Shown here piece by piece: positions 11,279 to 21,979 of a DNA stretch of 64,000 nt (positions within the stretch are counted from its first letter, which is position 1; every line of letters starts with the position of its first letter). The stretch covers positions 118,647,842-118,711,841 of the forward strand of contig OZ022500.1 of assembly GCA_963989385.1 (NCBI GenBank), given 5' to 3'. Source of the stretch: Ctena decussata. Its lineage: Eukaryota > Mollusca > Bivalvia > Lucinida > Lucinidae. Position numbers and translations under genes: made by a program. Under the pieces are notes generated by a model, which had not been told where the DNA came from, made no database searches, and saw only the letters and a program-made list of their open reading frames with translations.

Positions 11279-13078
11279 TTAGCTCACCTGAGCCGAAGGC
11301 TCAGAGGTGAGCTTATAGGATGGGAGTCGAGCCGTCGTCCGTCCGTCCGTGGGTGCGTGGGTGGGTGCGTGCGTCAACACTTTCAAACATAAATATCTCA
11401 GAGACCAGTGGGCCGATCGCAATCAAATTTTATCTGAAGCATCATTTGGGTGGGGGAAAGGCTGCATTAGGTTTTGGTGCCGATCAGCTCAGAACTCTGG
11501 TTTCCATGGCAACAGATAGCCCCCATAGGGTTATAATGGGGAAAACGGCGTCATCACGTTTTCTCAACTGTTTTTGATTAGATCCTTATCATACTTGCAG
11601 GTAATGATGACATACACAAGAGCTTGGATGAGTTCGAAATTTGGTCGGATTCGAGCACAGACTACGGAGTTAGCTGCCCTTGAGCGTTTGAAAAAAATCC
11701 CATAGGGTTATAATGGGGAAAATGGCGTCATCACCTTTTCTCAACTGTTTTTGCTTAGATCCTTATCATACTTGCAGGTAATGATGACATACATAAGAGC
11801 TTGGATGAGTTCGAAATTTGGCCGGATTCGAGCACAGACTACGGAGTTGGCTGCCCTTGAGCGTTTGAAAAAAATCCCATAGTGTTATAATGGAGAAAAA
11901 CACGACATCACATATTTTTAGAAAAACTTTGTCATGGCTCTATTGCCTACATTTCTCAACGGATTTTAAAATAACTTCACACAAATGTAGGGCGTGACAA
12001 TATCTCGAGCAAGTTCGACTTTCAGGATGCTGCGCCCAAGGTCAAGGTCACTGTGGCTATTTTTAGAAAATTTTTGTCAGCGCTCTAGCACCTACATTTT
12101 TCAATGGATTTTAAAATAACTTCACACAAATGTAGGGCATGACAATATCTCTAGCAAGTTTGACTTTCAGGGTGCTGTGCCCAAGGTCAAGGTCACTTTG
12201 GCTATTTTTAGAAAATCTTTGTCATCGCTCTAGCGCCTACATTTCTCAATGGATTTTGAAATAACTTCACACAAATGTAGGGCATGACAATATCTCGAGC
12301 AAGTTTGACTTTCAGGGTGCTGCGCCCAAGGTCAAGGTCACTGTGGCTATTTTTAGAAAAACTTTGTCATCGCTCTAAGGCCTACATTTCTCAATGGATT
12401 TTGAAATAACTTCACACAAATGTAGGGCATGACCATATCTCGAGCAAGTTTGACTTTCAGGGTGCTGCGCCCAAGGTCAAGGTCACTGTGGCTATTTTTA
12501 GAAAAACTTTGTCATGGCTCTAGCACCTACATTTCTCCATGGATTTTGAAATAGCTTCACACAAATGTAGGGTATGACAATATCTCGAGCAAGTTCGACT
12601 TTCAGGGTGCTGCGCCCAAGGTCAAGGTCACTGTGGCTTTTTTTAGAAAAACTTTGTCATCGCTCTAGCACCTACATTTCTCAACGGATTTTGAAATAAC
12701 TTCACACAAATGTAGGGCATGACAATATCTTGAGCAAGTTTGACTCTCAGGATGCTGCACCCAAGGTCAAGGTCGCTGTGGCTATTTTTAGAAAAACTTT
12801 GTCATCCCTCTAGTGCCTACATTTGTCAACAGATTTTAAATTAACTTCACACAAACGTAGGGCATAACAATATCTTGAACAAGTTTGACTTTCAGGGTGC
12901 TGCGCCCAAGGTCAATGTCACTGTGGCTATTTTTAGAAAAACTTTGTCAGCGCTTTAGCACCTACATTTCTCAATGGACTTTAAAATAACTTCACACAAA
13001 TGTAGAGCATGACAATATCTCGAGCAAGTTCGACTTTCAGGGTGCTGCGCCCAAGGTCAAGGTCACTGTGGCTTTTTT
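11279..13078 (+). repeat. AGCTCACCTGAGC interspersed repeat, copy 1
   Basis: Begins AGCTCACCTGAGCCGAAGG, then a GTCCGTCCGTCCGTG block, then a unique-looking module with CATAGGGTTATAATGGGG that is repeated within the copy, then the first 145-bp array. The same head recurs at 13079, so the two form a tandem or nested pair. Confidence 0.75.
11900..13075 (+). repeat. 145-bp tandem array 1 (about 8 units)
   Basis: The word GTCAAGGTCA (GTCAATGTCA in one unit) occurs at 12041, 12186, 12331, 12476, 12621, 12766, 12911 and 13056, exactly 145 bases apart. Most monomers contain AAGGTCAAGGTCA. The conserved remainder includes CACACAAATGTAGGGCATGA. Confidence 0.9.
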
Positions 13079-15745
13079 TAGCTCACCTGAGCTGAAGGCT
13101 CAGAGGTGAGCTTATAGGATGGGAGTCGAGCCGTCGTCCGTCCGTGCGTGCGTGTGTGGGTGCGTCAACACTTTCAAACATAAATATCTCAGAGACCAGT
13201 GGGCCGATCGCAATCAAATTTTATCTGAAGCATCATTTGGATGGGGGAAAGGCTGCATTAGGTTTTGGTGCCGATCAGCTCAGAACTCTGGTTTCCATGG
13301 CAACAGATAGCCCCCATAGGGTTATAATGGGGAAAATGGCGTCATCACGTTTTCTCGACGGTTTTTGATTAGATCCTTATCATACTTGCAGGTATGATGA
13401 CATACACAAGAGCTTGGATGAGTTCGAAATTTGGCCGGATTCGAGCACAGACTACGGAGTTAGCTGCCCTTGAGCGTTTGAAAAAAATCCCATAGGGTTA
13501 TAATGGGGAAAATGGCGTCATCACGTTTTCTCAACTGTTTTTGCTTAGATCCTTATCATACTTGCAGGTAATGATGACATACATAAGAGCTTGGATGAGT
13601 TCGAAATTTGGCCGGATTCGAGCACAGACTACGGAGTTAGCTGCCCTTGAGCGTTTGAAAAAAATCCCATAGTGTTATAATGGAGAAAACAACGTCATCA
13701 CAGATTTTTAGAAAAACTTTGTCATCGCTCTATTGCCTACATTTCTCAACAGATTTTAAAATAACTTCACACAAATGTAGGGCGTGACAACATCTCGAGC
13801 AAGTTCGACTTTCAGGATGCTGCGCCCAAGGTCAAGGTCACTGTGGCTATTTTTAGAAAATATTTGTCAGCGCTCTAGCACCTACATTTCTCAGCAGATT
13901 TTAAAATAACTTCACACAAATGTAGGGCATGACAATATCTCTAGCAAGTTCGACTTTCAGGATGCTGCGCCCAAGGTCAAGGTCACTGTGGCTATTTTTA
14001 GAAAAACTTTGTCAGCGCTCTAGCACCTACATTTCTCAGCAGATTTTAAAATAAATTCCCACAAATGTAGGGCATGACAATATCTCGAGCAAGTTCGACT
14101 TTCAGGATGCTGCGCCCAAGGTCAAGGTCACTGTGGCTATTTTTAGAAAAACTTTGTCAGCGCTCTAGCACCTACATTTCTCAGCAGATTTTAAGATAAC
14201 TTCACACAAATGTAGGGCATGACAATATCTCGAGCAAGTTCGACTTTCAGGATGCTGCGCCCAAGGTCAAGGTCACTGTGGCTATTTTTAGAAAAACTTT
14301 GTCAGTGCTCTAGCACTTACATTTCTCAGCAGATTTTAAAATAACTTCACACAAATGTGGGGCATGACAATAGCTCGAGCAAGTTCGACTTTCAGGATCC
14401 TGCACCCAAGGTCAAGGTCACTGTGGCTATTTTTAGAAAAACTTTGTCAACGCTCTAGCACGTACATTTTTAAGCAGATTTTAAAATAAATTCACACAAA
14501 TGTAGGGCATGACAATAACTCGAGCAAGTTTGACTTTCAGGGTGCTGCACCTAAGGTCAAGGTCACTGTGGCTATTTTTAGTAAAAACTTGGTCATCACT
14601 CTAGCGCCTACATTTCTCAACGGATTTTAAATCAACTTCACACAAATATAGGGCATGACAATATCTCAAACAAGTTTGACTCCAGGGTGCTGCGCCCAAG
14701 GTCAAGGTCACTGTGGCTATTTTTAGAAAAACTTTGTCAGCGCTCTAGCACCTACATTTCTCAATGGATTTTAAAATAAATTCACACAAATGTAGGGCAT
14801 GACAATATCTCGAGCAAGTTCGACTTTCAGGGTGCTGTGCCCAAGGTCAAGGTCACTGTGGCTATTTTTAGAAAAACTTTGTCATCGCCCTAGCACCTTC
14901 ATTTCTCCATGGATTTTCGAAATAACTTGACACAAATGTAGGGTATGACAATATCTCACACAAGTTGGACTTTCAGGATGCTGTGCCCAAGGTCAAGGTC
15001 ACTGTGGCTATTTTTGGAAAAACTGTGTCATGGCTCTAGCACCTACATTTCTCAACGGATTTTAAAATAAATTCACACAAATGTAGGGGATGACAATATC
15101 TCGAGCAAGTTTGACTTTTAGGGTGCTGCGATCAAGGTTTTTGATTAGATCCTTATCATACTTGCAGGTAATGATGACATACATAAGAGCTTGGATGAGT
15201 TCAAAATTTGGCCGGATTCGAGCACAGACTACGGAGTTAGCTGCCCTTGAGCGTTTGAAAAAAATCCCATAGTCTTATAATGGAGAAAACAACTGGTCAC
15301 ATTTTCATTTTTCATCGGATCCTCTTCATACTTGCAGGTCATGAAGATATGCATAAAAGCTTGGATTAGTTAGCATTTCGGCTAGATCCCACCACTGACT
15401 ATGGAGTACCTGCCCTGAGCATCCAAAAAATCAATGTCGCCACTTTTTCTTGGTTTCTACTGATCTGATCTTTTTCAAACTTGCAGATAATGAGGAAATG
15501 CATAATATCTTAAACAAGTTCAAATTTTTGGCCAGATCAGGCCAACCACTGCAAAGTTAGCTGCCCTTGACAGCTCTGTCTATTGTGCTCTTGATCGGAT
15601 ACTTTTTAAACTTGCATATATTAAATGAGGGCATACATAATGTTTTGGATGAGTTTAATTTTCAGCCTGATTGGACCACTGACTGTGGAGTTAGCTGCCC
15701 TTGAGCATCTTAAATATCCCTATAGGTTTACAATGTCTCTCAGGT
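13079..15745 (+). repeat. AGCTCACCTGAGC interspersed repeat, copy 2
   Basis: The same head as at 11279, followed by the same modules, the second 145-bp array, then a run of related modules and an inverted end, CTCAGGTGAGC, near 15739. That pairs with the AGCTCACCTGAG head as a short terminal inverted repeat. Confidence 0.7.
13715..15140 (+). repeat. 145-bp tandem array 2 (about 10 units)
   Basis: GTCAAGGTCA recurs at 13831, 13976, 14121, 14266, 14411 and 14556, then continues with small indels to about 15130. The monomer is the same as in array 1. Confidence 0.9.
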
Positions 15746-15852
15746 GAGCAATTGTTGCCCTTTGGGCTACTTGTAAATATGCGTGATGGAAATCCGTAAG
15801 TCCCCGGACTGTTCAGGATTAGTTAAGGGCAAATTACTGGTTATTGACTTAA

Positions 15853-16347
15853 AGGGCTACTGCACTGTTTTCTTCACGTTTCCAGATATTTTCCTTCTTA
15901 TATGGTATATAAGAGAGAAGCAGATTACTGAAAACCCCATCAATAAATTCTAACCCAAACTGTAATTAGTGACAATTAAAGTTTATGCAAATTAGATTTT
16001 AAGCCCCGCCCACTTTTTCTTTTTTACAGCTTTACTCGCATTATGTAATTTGGATTTCAGTTATTATGCAAAATATTTTTTTTTTTCATGAGATGATGGA
16101 ACTTGCCACGCATAATTGATTTTAAGTGGAAAAAGTATAACAAAAATATAAAACGTATTTTTTTAAAACTTTTAATAATATGAATTACTCAGATGACGTC
16201 ATATTTTCAGCTAATAAAAATATAAATTCCTCAACTTTTTAACCCTTTGGAATCTTTCCTTGCAGCTTTCGACATTCTATTAAGGTAAAACAATACCAGT
16301 TATTTCCAGTGATTTTAATTCATGTTGAAAAACAGTGCAGTAGTCCT
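15853..16347. mobile_element. 495-bp piggyBac-like MITE
   Basis: Flanked on both sides by TTAA (15849-15852 and 16348-16351). The terminal inverted repeats are AGGGCTACTGCACTGTTTT at the left and AACAGTGCAGTAGTCCT at the right. The TTAA target is the hallmark of piggyBac-type transposition. There is no coding frame. It interrupts the phrase family AAATTACTGGTTATTGACTT, which continues afterwards. Confidence 0.8.
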
Positions 16348-16399
16348 TTAATCTTCAAAGGCAAGTTACTGGTTAGTGACTCTACGGGTTGTTTGTTCA

Positions 16400-16955
16400 A
16401 TAAGGGAAGATTATTTACTTGATTTGGGTGTTATTCTTTTTAGGCAGTTGTCAACACTAGGGATCTCACATCCAAATATATCCAAAACAGTCCATTTTCT
16501 CTGTGGAGAGATATTGTACAGAAAATAATTTGCTTTCTTTCTTTCAGTTTGTGCTCTCTTCTTTGTGTGACATGTCCACTTGTATGATATAGCCAAAAAA
16601 GATCGAAACTGTTATAATTTACAACAAAGAAATTTGATTTAAGGCCACCTTTGCCTTCTGTCCAATTAATTAACCGACAGATCTATACGTTTCACGTGTT
16701 CTCAATACCTGAATAAGTATAATTTGTACTGTCAGTGCGAAAGCAATATATTAGAAATTCACCGGTTCCAATAAATCTTTTATGCTTTGAAACAAGTGAG
16801 GTGCCTACAGCGAAGGCACAGATCAGCATGCACATGCGCCTTCTTTGCGCCAGAATTTTCATTTTGGTCGCTTTACGTGTTATATGTATAACAGGTTTAA
16901 CGGCACTTCTGTATGTGCAGCTATAGATATAAGAAACATTACAGGATCACCGATA
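16400..16955. other. non-coding, nothing recognised
   Basis: A diverged tail of the ~50-bp repeat, then AT-rich sequence. A 63-codon frame at 16735-16926 has no ATG near its start and no recognisable domain. Confidence 0.4.
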
Positions 16956-16957
16956 TA

Positions 16958-17330
16958 TTAAGGTGTATGGGTACACCGCCATGTTTCCCCCCCCCCCCCC
17001 ACCACCATTTTTACTAAGGGAAACAACATTTGTGACTTCCTGTTCACTTCCCTGAACGACAAAACCTTACCAAAAGAGGGTCTGCTATCATAGGGAGCAA
17101 ATTATTTCCTTGAAGAGATGACCCCATTGAGGAGGGAGGCAAAAAAGAAGGAAAGTTTAGAGTTGCTTCTCCTGAAAGCGTGTCTGTTCACCTTAAGAAT
17201 TGCAGGTGCGTTTGTATATCATACCTATGCATCTGAAAACTTGCAGTCACGATACAGTCCAACGTGTAGTAAGGGGTTACCTGTCTTTAGTAGCCATCTT
17301 TTTGGGAATCTGTATTAAGGGTCTACTGTC
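16958..17330. repeat. GGTGTATGGGTACACCG interspersed repeat
   Basis: Starts AAGGTGTATGGGTACACCG, holds a C-run at about 16987-17000, and shares the phrase order CTTCCTG, AGGGTCT, GAGGGAGGCAAAAA with 57140-57320. Diverged parts of the same family are seen at 20040-20190, 22840-22920, 56060-56450 and 58377-58480. Confidence 0.55.
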
Positions 17331-18280
17331 TTAAGCAACCATTTTTGCAAGTCCCCTAGGGCTAGGGTGACCCCTTGAGACAGGTTTGGCTGCAACCATA
17401 ATTTTAAAGGTTACAAAAATACAAATGCGACAATGCCGTTGTGTCCAGGAAAGATGTTTGCGTGCAAATTTAGAGAAGGGTCGATAGGAGCCCTTGTCAA
17501 ATGCTTTGGTATTTAGGTACATTATTATTAGTTTATGGCGGTTGTAGGGGTCGGGCGAAGATGCCGTGAAAGTTTCGAGGTTCAATTTATATCGGCTTTC
17601 AGTAGGGTAAGGGCTAGGCCTGCAGCCCGACCGTAAGTATGCAGTCAAGCAGATCCAGAAGTCGACCTCACGGCCCTGGCGTTAGGCAAGGACCTGCTTT
17701 GTATGCAGTAGGTGAAAGTAGGGACTGTTTGGATTAATTTCTGTTCTGATGTCTGCCCTGCTTTCCCCCACCCCTCTTTTGGAGGCTGAAGGGCAGTTAA
17801 ACAAAACATTAACGAAATAGGAGAAAGTTTCATTACTGGGCAATGTAAGGAACTCTAGCTATCCATCGGTCAGTAAAAGGTAATCGTTCACTTCTGTGTT
17901 TTAGTTGTCAGTTAATCAGTATAACGTTTCAAACTAAGAGACAGTTCTTTTCTTCCATAGTCTTCTTTTAAATTCGCCTTTTAGTTTTCATTGTAAAATG
18001 ATAGGTAAAATATATAGAAAAGATTATGTGAATAATATATTTACATTGAATATACACTAGTAATTAACGCGTTTTCGATATTGTCAAAATATTTTTAAGA
18101 GGATAAGTGAATGACGTTTTTGTGATAGTTTTCACCAGTACAATTGGGGTTTTACCTTCTCTCACACAATTAATGTTATCTGTTGAAAAACGGAAGACTG
18201 CAGACTTTTCACGGCTTAAAACAGACTCCAAAATTGAACAATTTTTGTTTCGACACTAAAAAGCGAGGAGTAATATTGTT
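17331..18280. other. non-coding, nothing firm
   Basis: Open frames on the minus strand at about 17331-17833 are short and carry no domain. AT-rich sequence leads up to the candidate first exon at 18290. Confidence 0.4.
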
Positions 18281-18289
18281 AGTTTTATA

Positions 18290-18382
18290 ATGGAGCCTAA
18301 TATGAATTTGCGCAGTGCGTCTAAAAGTTGGGGCAGCAAAAGCTGGTCAGGAGAGTCACCATGGAGGTCTAAATGTTTTAAG
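18290..18382 (+). CDS. candidate alternative first exon A
   Basis: An ATG-initiated frame of exactly 31 codons ends at AAG|GTAATT, leaving phase 0. The peptide is small, serine/tryptophan-rich and basic, with the motif SKSW followed by WR near the end. It aligns with the 35-residue candidate at 19786: both begin ME.N, both have KSW, both have WR before the donor. The phase fits the acceptor at 53087/53088, where the frame opens with ATG. I infer an alternative promoter and N-terminus of the Death-domain gene. The alternative is a first exon of an unrelated or lost gene, or a chance frame. No upstream TATA box is convincing. A GA microsatellite follows in the putative intron. Confidence 0.4.
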
Positions 18383-18423
18383 GTAATTTATATATTTGAA
18401 GGTCGGTTACAGTTATATGCTAA

Positions 18424-18454
<31 letters not shown>

Positions 18455-18466
18455 GAGAGAAAGAGA
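18424..18466. repeat. GA microsatellite
   Basis: About 20 GA dinucleotides with small interruptions. Confidence 0.9.
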
Positions 18467-18917
18467 TGTAGGAATTTTCTGAAGTACCACAATGTATCAG
18501 CAGAACAAACGAGTGTCCTATATCAACGAGAATCAGTATAATACATAATGTATACCACTAAGACAATGATGTACCAGCATTCAACATGTATATGTATACT
18601 AAAATCACTGATAACGGTGACATAACAGTCTGAGGTGACGTCAGTATCACATTTAGGACATCATACAACGGTGGCGGTTGCAATCTGAAACATACCATCA
18701 ACGTGTACAAACGCAACATCGACGTCATAACACCGTCTTAATGTCGATGCAACAGCGTACATAGAACATATCCAAAATCCTTGACATCGATCTACGCATC
18801 GTCATTAGGTAGACGCAACGTTACGTAGATGCATCGGTGGCAAAATACCTTGAGATGATGATGCAATGAAAAAGCGACGCCATTCCCACGGAACGTGAAA
18901 ATAACACTGTACATAGA

Positions 18918-19213
18918 CATACGAGGCGCGACACGAGAAAACCGACAAAGTGGCGTTGCGCCATGCAAAGACTCTGATCAGCCTGAGCATTTACCCAGTC
19001 TTCGGTTTGCACTTAGGTAGTATAGGTCTAAGCTACCTCCGAGCGGACAGCGAAGACTCAGATCAGACTGGGCGAATGCCCAGGCTGATCTGAGTCTTCG
19101 CTGGCGAATGCCCAGGCTGATCTGAGTCTTCGCTGGGTATTCGCCCAGGCTGATCTGAGTCTTCGCTGGGTGCACATGCCACTTTGTTGGTTTTGTCGTA
19201 TCGCGGTTCATAT
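18918..19213. mobile_element. MITE family 1, diverged copy
   Basis: Ends resemble GAGCCGCGACACGACAAAAC and its complement (here GAGGCGCGACACGAGAAAAC and GTTTTGTCGTATCGCGGTTC). The inner part holds three near-identical direct copies of GCCCAGGCTGATCTGAGTCT, a local expansion absent from the copies at 20501 and 25741. Confidence 0.7.
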
Positions 19214-19785
19214 TGTCAGCGTCGTTCTGACATGACGTAACGCCAACGTGCACAAATTTCTTTTTTCACTAATTTCTTAGCCGTTGATCTGATTTCTTTG
19301 CAGGCGTTATAAAGGGATATTTATTATGACATTATTATGGATAAGACGCTTTATTAATAGTTTAACCAATTCAAATGTAATAGGTATTCAAAAGTATGCC
19401 TTGAAATTATTCGATTATTTATCCACGACGTCTACTCATAATAAAAGGCACCTTAATTATTTTTCAATGTCTTTTGAAGGCAAAGTTAAGCGAACTGTCT
19501 AAAGTTTAACAAATTCAATTAAAACCGCACCTTTTATCATTCAACTGTTTTTCTTAGCCTTAATCGGAAAAACTATCATCCACATTCTAATTGAAAACGA
19601 TTGTGTTTTCAATCTAAGTCTCACATATTTCGCACTCTTAATTTTAAGAAGAAATATATATTTTCATTGTAAGAATTGAAATTCTAAGTGACGGACGTAT
19701 AGTGTTGATATATTTTTGAAAAGCAAAGAAAAAATCTAAAGAGAGATATGTAGTAAATTTGTACCATATAAATTCATTAGTCGGA

Positions 19786-19890
19786 ATGGAACGTAATTTG
19801 AAGCGTTACAGTTCTTGTAAAAGTTGGTCATCATCCAGCAAGGAACTTGGTGGTACCGGTGGGTTGTCATGGAGACCAAGAAGTCTTCAG
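19786..19890 (+). CDS. candidate alternative first exon B
   Basis: An ATG frame of exactly 35 codons ends at a strong donor, CAG|GTATGT, in phase 0. The peptide is basic and rich in serine and glycine. Its KSW and WRPR motifs line up with the candidate at 18290, suggesting an ancient local duplication of a short first exon. A TATA-like CATATAAATTC lies 18-28 bases upstream of the ATG, close for a core promoter unless the leader is very short. The phase matches the acceptor at 53088. Joining to that gene is inferred. No closer plausible acceptor opening a long coding exon is visible on this strand. Confidence 0.45.
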
Positions 19891-20237
19891 GTATGTAGGA
19901 AATTTTAAGGCTTTATTGAGTCATTTTCATATCAGCTCTAATGAGAAATCGATTCCACTCCACAAACGACGTCATTGTGAGGTAAATGGATACAATTTAG
20001 GGGAAGCCAATCTGCCATTTTCGTTTTTGCCCCCTTTTCAATGGGGACAACTGTTATATTTGCTCCTCCATGAGCAGTTTCTTTCCTTTAAGAGTAGACC
20101 CCATTTTGGAAGGGCTCCGTCGTCTCCGGAAGAAACTAGGAAGTTATAATAGCTGATTCCGTTTGTATTAAAAGCCGGGAAAATATAGGTGTACCCACAC
20201 CCTGCATGCATTGAGTGTACATAGAGGATCTTCACGA

Positions 20238-20309
20238 GTGGTCATTTCATATGGAATTTATGAAACGAGCCTTCGGCTCGTTTCATAAATTTCATATGAA
20301 ATGACCACG
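20238..20309. repeat. 72-bp near-perfect palindrome
   Basis: GTGGTCATTTCATATG leads into GAAACGAGCC, then a TTC loop, then GGCTCGTTTC back to CATATGAAATGACCAC. The stem is about 34 bp. Confidence 0.8.
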
Positions 20310-20500
20310 AGTGTAAGATTCTGTTTATCATATGAACCTTTAAAATGGGATTTTAAAGCCTTCAAACATTATTTCAATAAGAAAATGCATTGTTGACATG
20401 GACGTTGTCAATGACGTTACGTGTACGCGCCAAAGTGTTATTACACGTGTGGTCATACGATTTTTATGACATGACGTTAGCCACTGAATAACAGCGACGT

Positions 20501-20746
20501 CATATGAGCCGCGACACGACATAACCAACAATGTGGTTGTGCGCCCAGCGCAGACTCAGATCAGCCTGGGCATCCGCCCAGTCTGATCAGAGTCTTCACT
20601 GTTCGCACGGAGGTAGCTTAGACCCTTTGCTACTCTTTGAGCACTTAACGAAGAGCCTGGTCAAACTGGGTGGATGCCCAGGCTGATCTGAGTCTGCGCT
20701 GGGCGCACAACCACTTTGTTGGTTTTGTCGTGTCGCGGCTCATATG
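20501..20746. mobile_element. MITE family 1, intact copy
   Basis: Terminal repeats CATATGAGCCGCGACACGAC and GTCGTGTCGCGGCTCATATG are perfect inverses. The inner arms also pair (CAGCGCAGACTCAGATCAGC with its complement), giving a long hairpin. It has no coding capacity. Confidence 0.85.
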
Positions 20747-20771
20747 ATAAAAGTAATTAGTGTCTGATCCA

Positions 20772-20982
20772 TACCGTATTTATTCGGTTATAAGACGAGG
20801 CTTTCTCTCCATAAAGAACCCCAGAAATGTAAAATCAGTCGTGTGTCATTTGACTATTAGATAGGGGGGTCCCTTCCAAAACAATCCCAAAAATCTAGAT
20901 CCGTCTTGTAAGACGGATCTAGATTTTTGGAATTGTTTTTTTAAGGGAAATACCTCCGTCTTATAACTGAAGAAATAGGGTA
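20772..20982. mobile_element. MITE with TACCGTATTTATTCGG ends
   Basis: The left end TACCGTATTTATTCGGTTAT and the right end ATAACTGAAGAAATAGGGTA are imperfect inverted repeats, and AAGACG/CGTCTT pairs inside them. The centre is a perfect palindrome around CCGTCTTGTAAGACGG. A fragment with the same TCTAGATCCGTCTTATAAG core lies at 47030-47100. Confidence 0.75.
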
Positions 20983-21109
20983 CTACAAATCGGTTAATAT
21001 CTGTGTTTCGTTTTCACTGTCTTGGTACAGTTATTGGCCATACTATTATGATAACCGCTAATTTTAATGACGACGAATGATTCATGAAAACAAAGCATTC
21101 ACAAAAAGT

Positions 21110-21655
21110 TCCTGTTATAACCCTTTTGCACTCGGAATGGCCAAAACTTCATATATAACCCTATTGCACTCAGAATGGCCAAAAACTCCATATATAACCC
21201 TATTGCACTCAGTATGGCCAAAACTCCATATATATAACCCCAATGCATTCAGAATGGCAAAAACTCCATATATATGTAACCCTATTGCACTCAGAATGGC
21301 CAAAACTCCTTATATAGCCCTACTGCACTCAAAATGGCCAAAACTCCATAATATAACCCTATTGCACTCAGAATGGCACAAACTCCATATTTAACCCTAT
21401 TGCACTCAGAAGGGCCAAAACTCCATATATAACCCTATTGCACTCAAAATGGCTAAAACTTCATATATAACCCTATTGCACTCAGAATGGCCAAAACTAA
21501 AACAAAATAACCCTATTGCACTCTGAATGGTGGCCAAAACACCATATATAACCCTATTGCACTCAGAATGGCCAAGACTCCTTATATAACCCTACTGCAC
21601 TCAGAATGGCCAAATCTCTATTGAGCTTTGGCCATTCTGAGTGCGATAGGGTTAA
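21110..21655. repeat. ~39-bp tandem array (about 14 units)
   Basis: Units read AACCCTATTGCACTCAGAAT then GGCCAAAACTCCATATAT. The last unit, at about 21628-21655, is inverted (TTGGCCATTCTGAGTGCGAT). Both strands show open frames because the unit length is near a multiple of three, but the proteins are only translated repeat. Confidence 0.9.
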
Positions 21656-21979
21656 GGTAATATTTTTGATGCGTCGCATGGTTCCAAAGTACTTAGCTGC
21701 CCCTGACAAGCCTATTTTTCCCTTGAAATTGCCACACTTTGTTGTTTGTGCTAGCTTTATGTAGGTGACGGGGTAGAGGAAGCCACTCTGCCCCCTTCTC
21801 AGTGGGGTCAACACTTTTCAATGAAATTGTGTTCTGATATGTGTGCCGCTGTGTTTGCACAAATGCAGGCCTCAGAGGTGTTCTGTTTCCAGACAGGGAC
21901 ATCGAAATACGCCTCGTGAGTGTGTGTGTGCGTGTGTGCATGCACGCGCGGGAGAGATTTCAGAACAATCTGGGTCTGA

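Larger units (their letters stand above)
10745..15811. mobile_element. 5.07-kb TIR element with 5-bp target duplication
   Basis: The left end CAGTCTGGGGACTTACGG and the right end CCGTAAGTCCCCGGACTG are inverted copies. The inverted match continues inward through CCATCACGCA and TGCGTGATGG. TTCAG lies directly outside both ends (10740-10744 and 15812-15816) as a target duplication. The element sits in the ~50-bp repeat tract, which resumes at 15817. Inside are AGCTCACCTGAGC-type modules and two 145-bp arrays, but no transposase frame. It is therefore non-autonomous, or has been filled by later insertions. Confidence 0.75.

Noticed and set aside
17640..17715. Ser/Arg-rich ATG frame ending near GTAGGTGAAAG
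   Set aside because: The donor is weak and the phase uncertain, and no related exon is seen.
21077..21394. 105-codon repetitive frame
   Set aside because: It follows the ~39-bp tandem unit, which is close to a multiple of three.
21110..21655. CRISPR-like array
   Set aside because: Units are contiguous tandem repeats without unique spacers, in a eukaryotic context.
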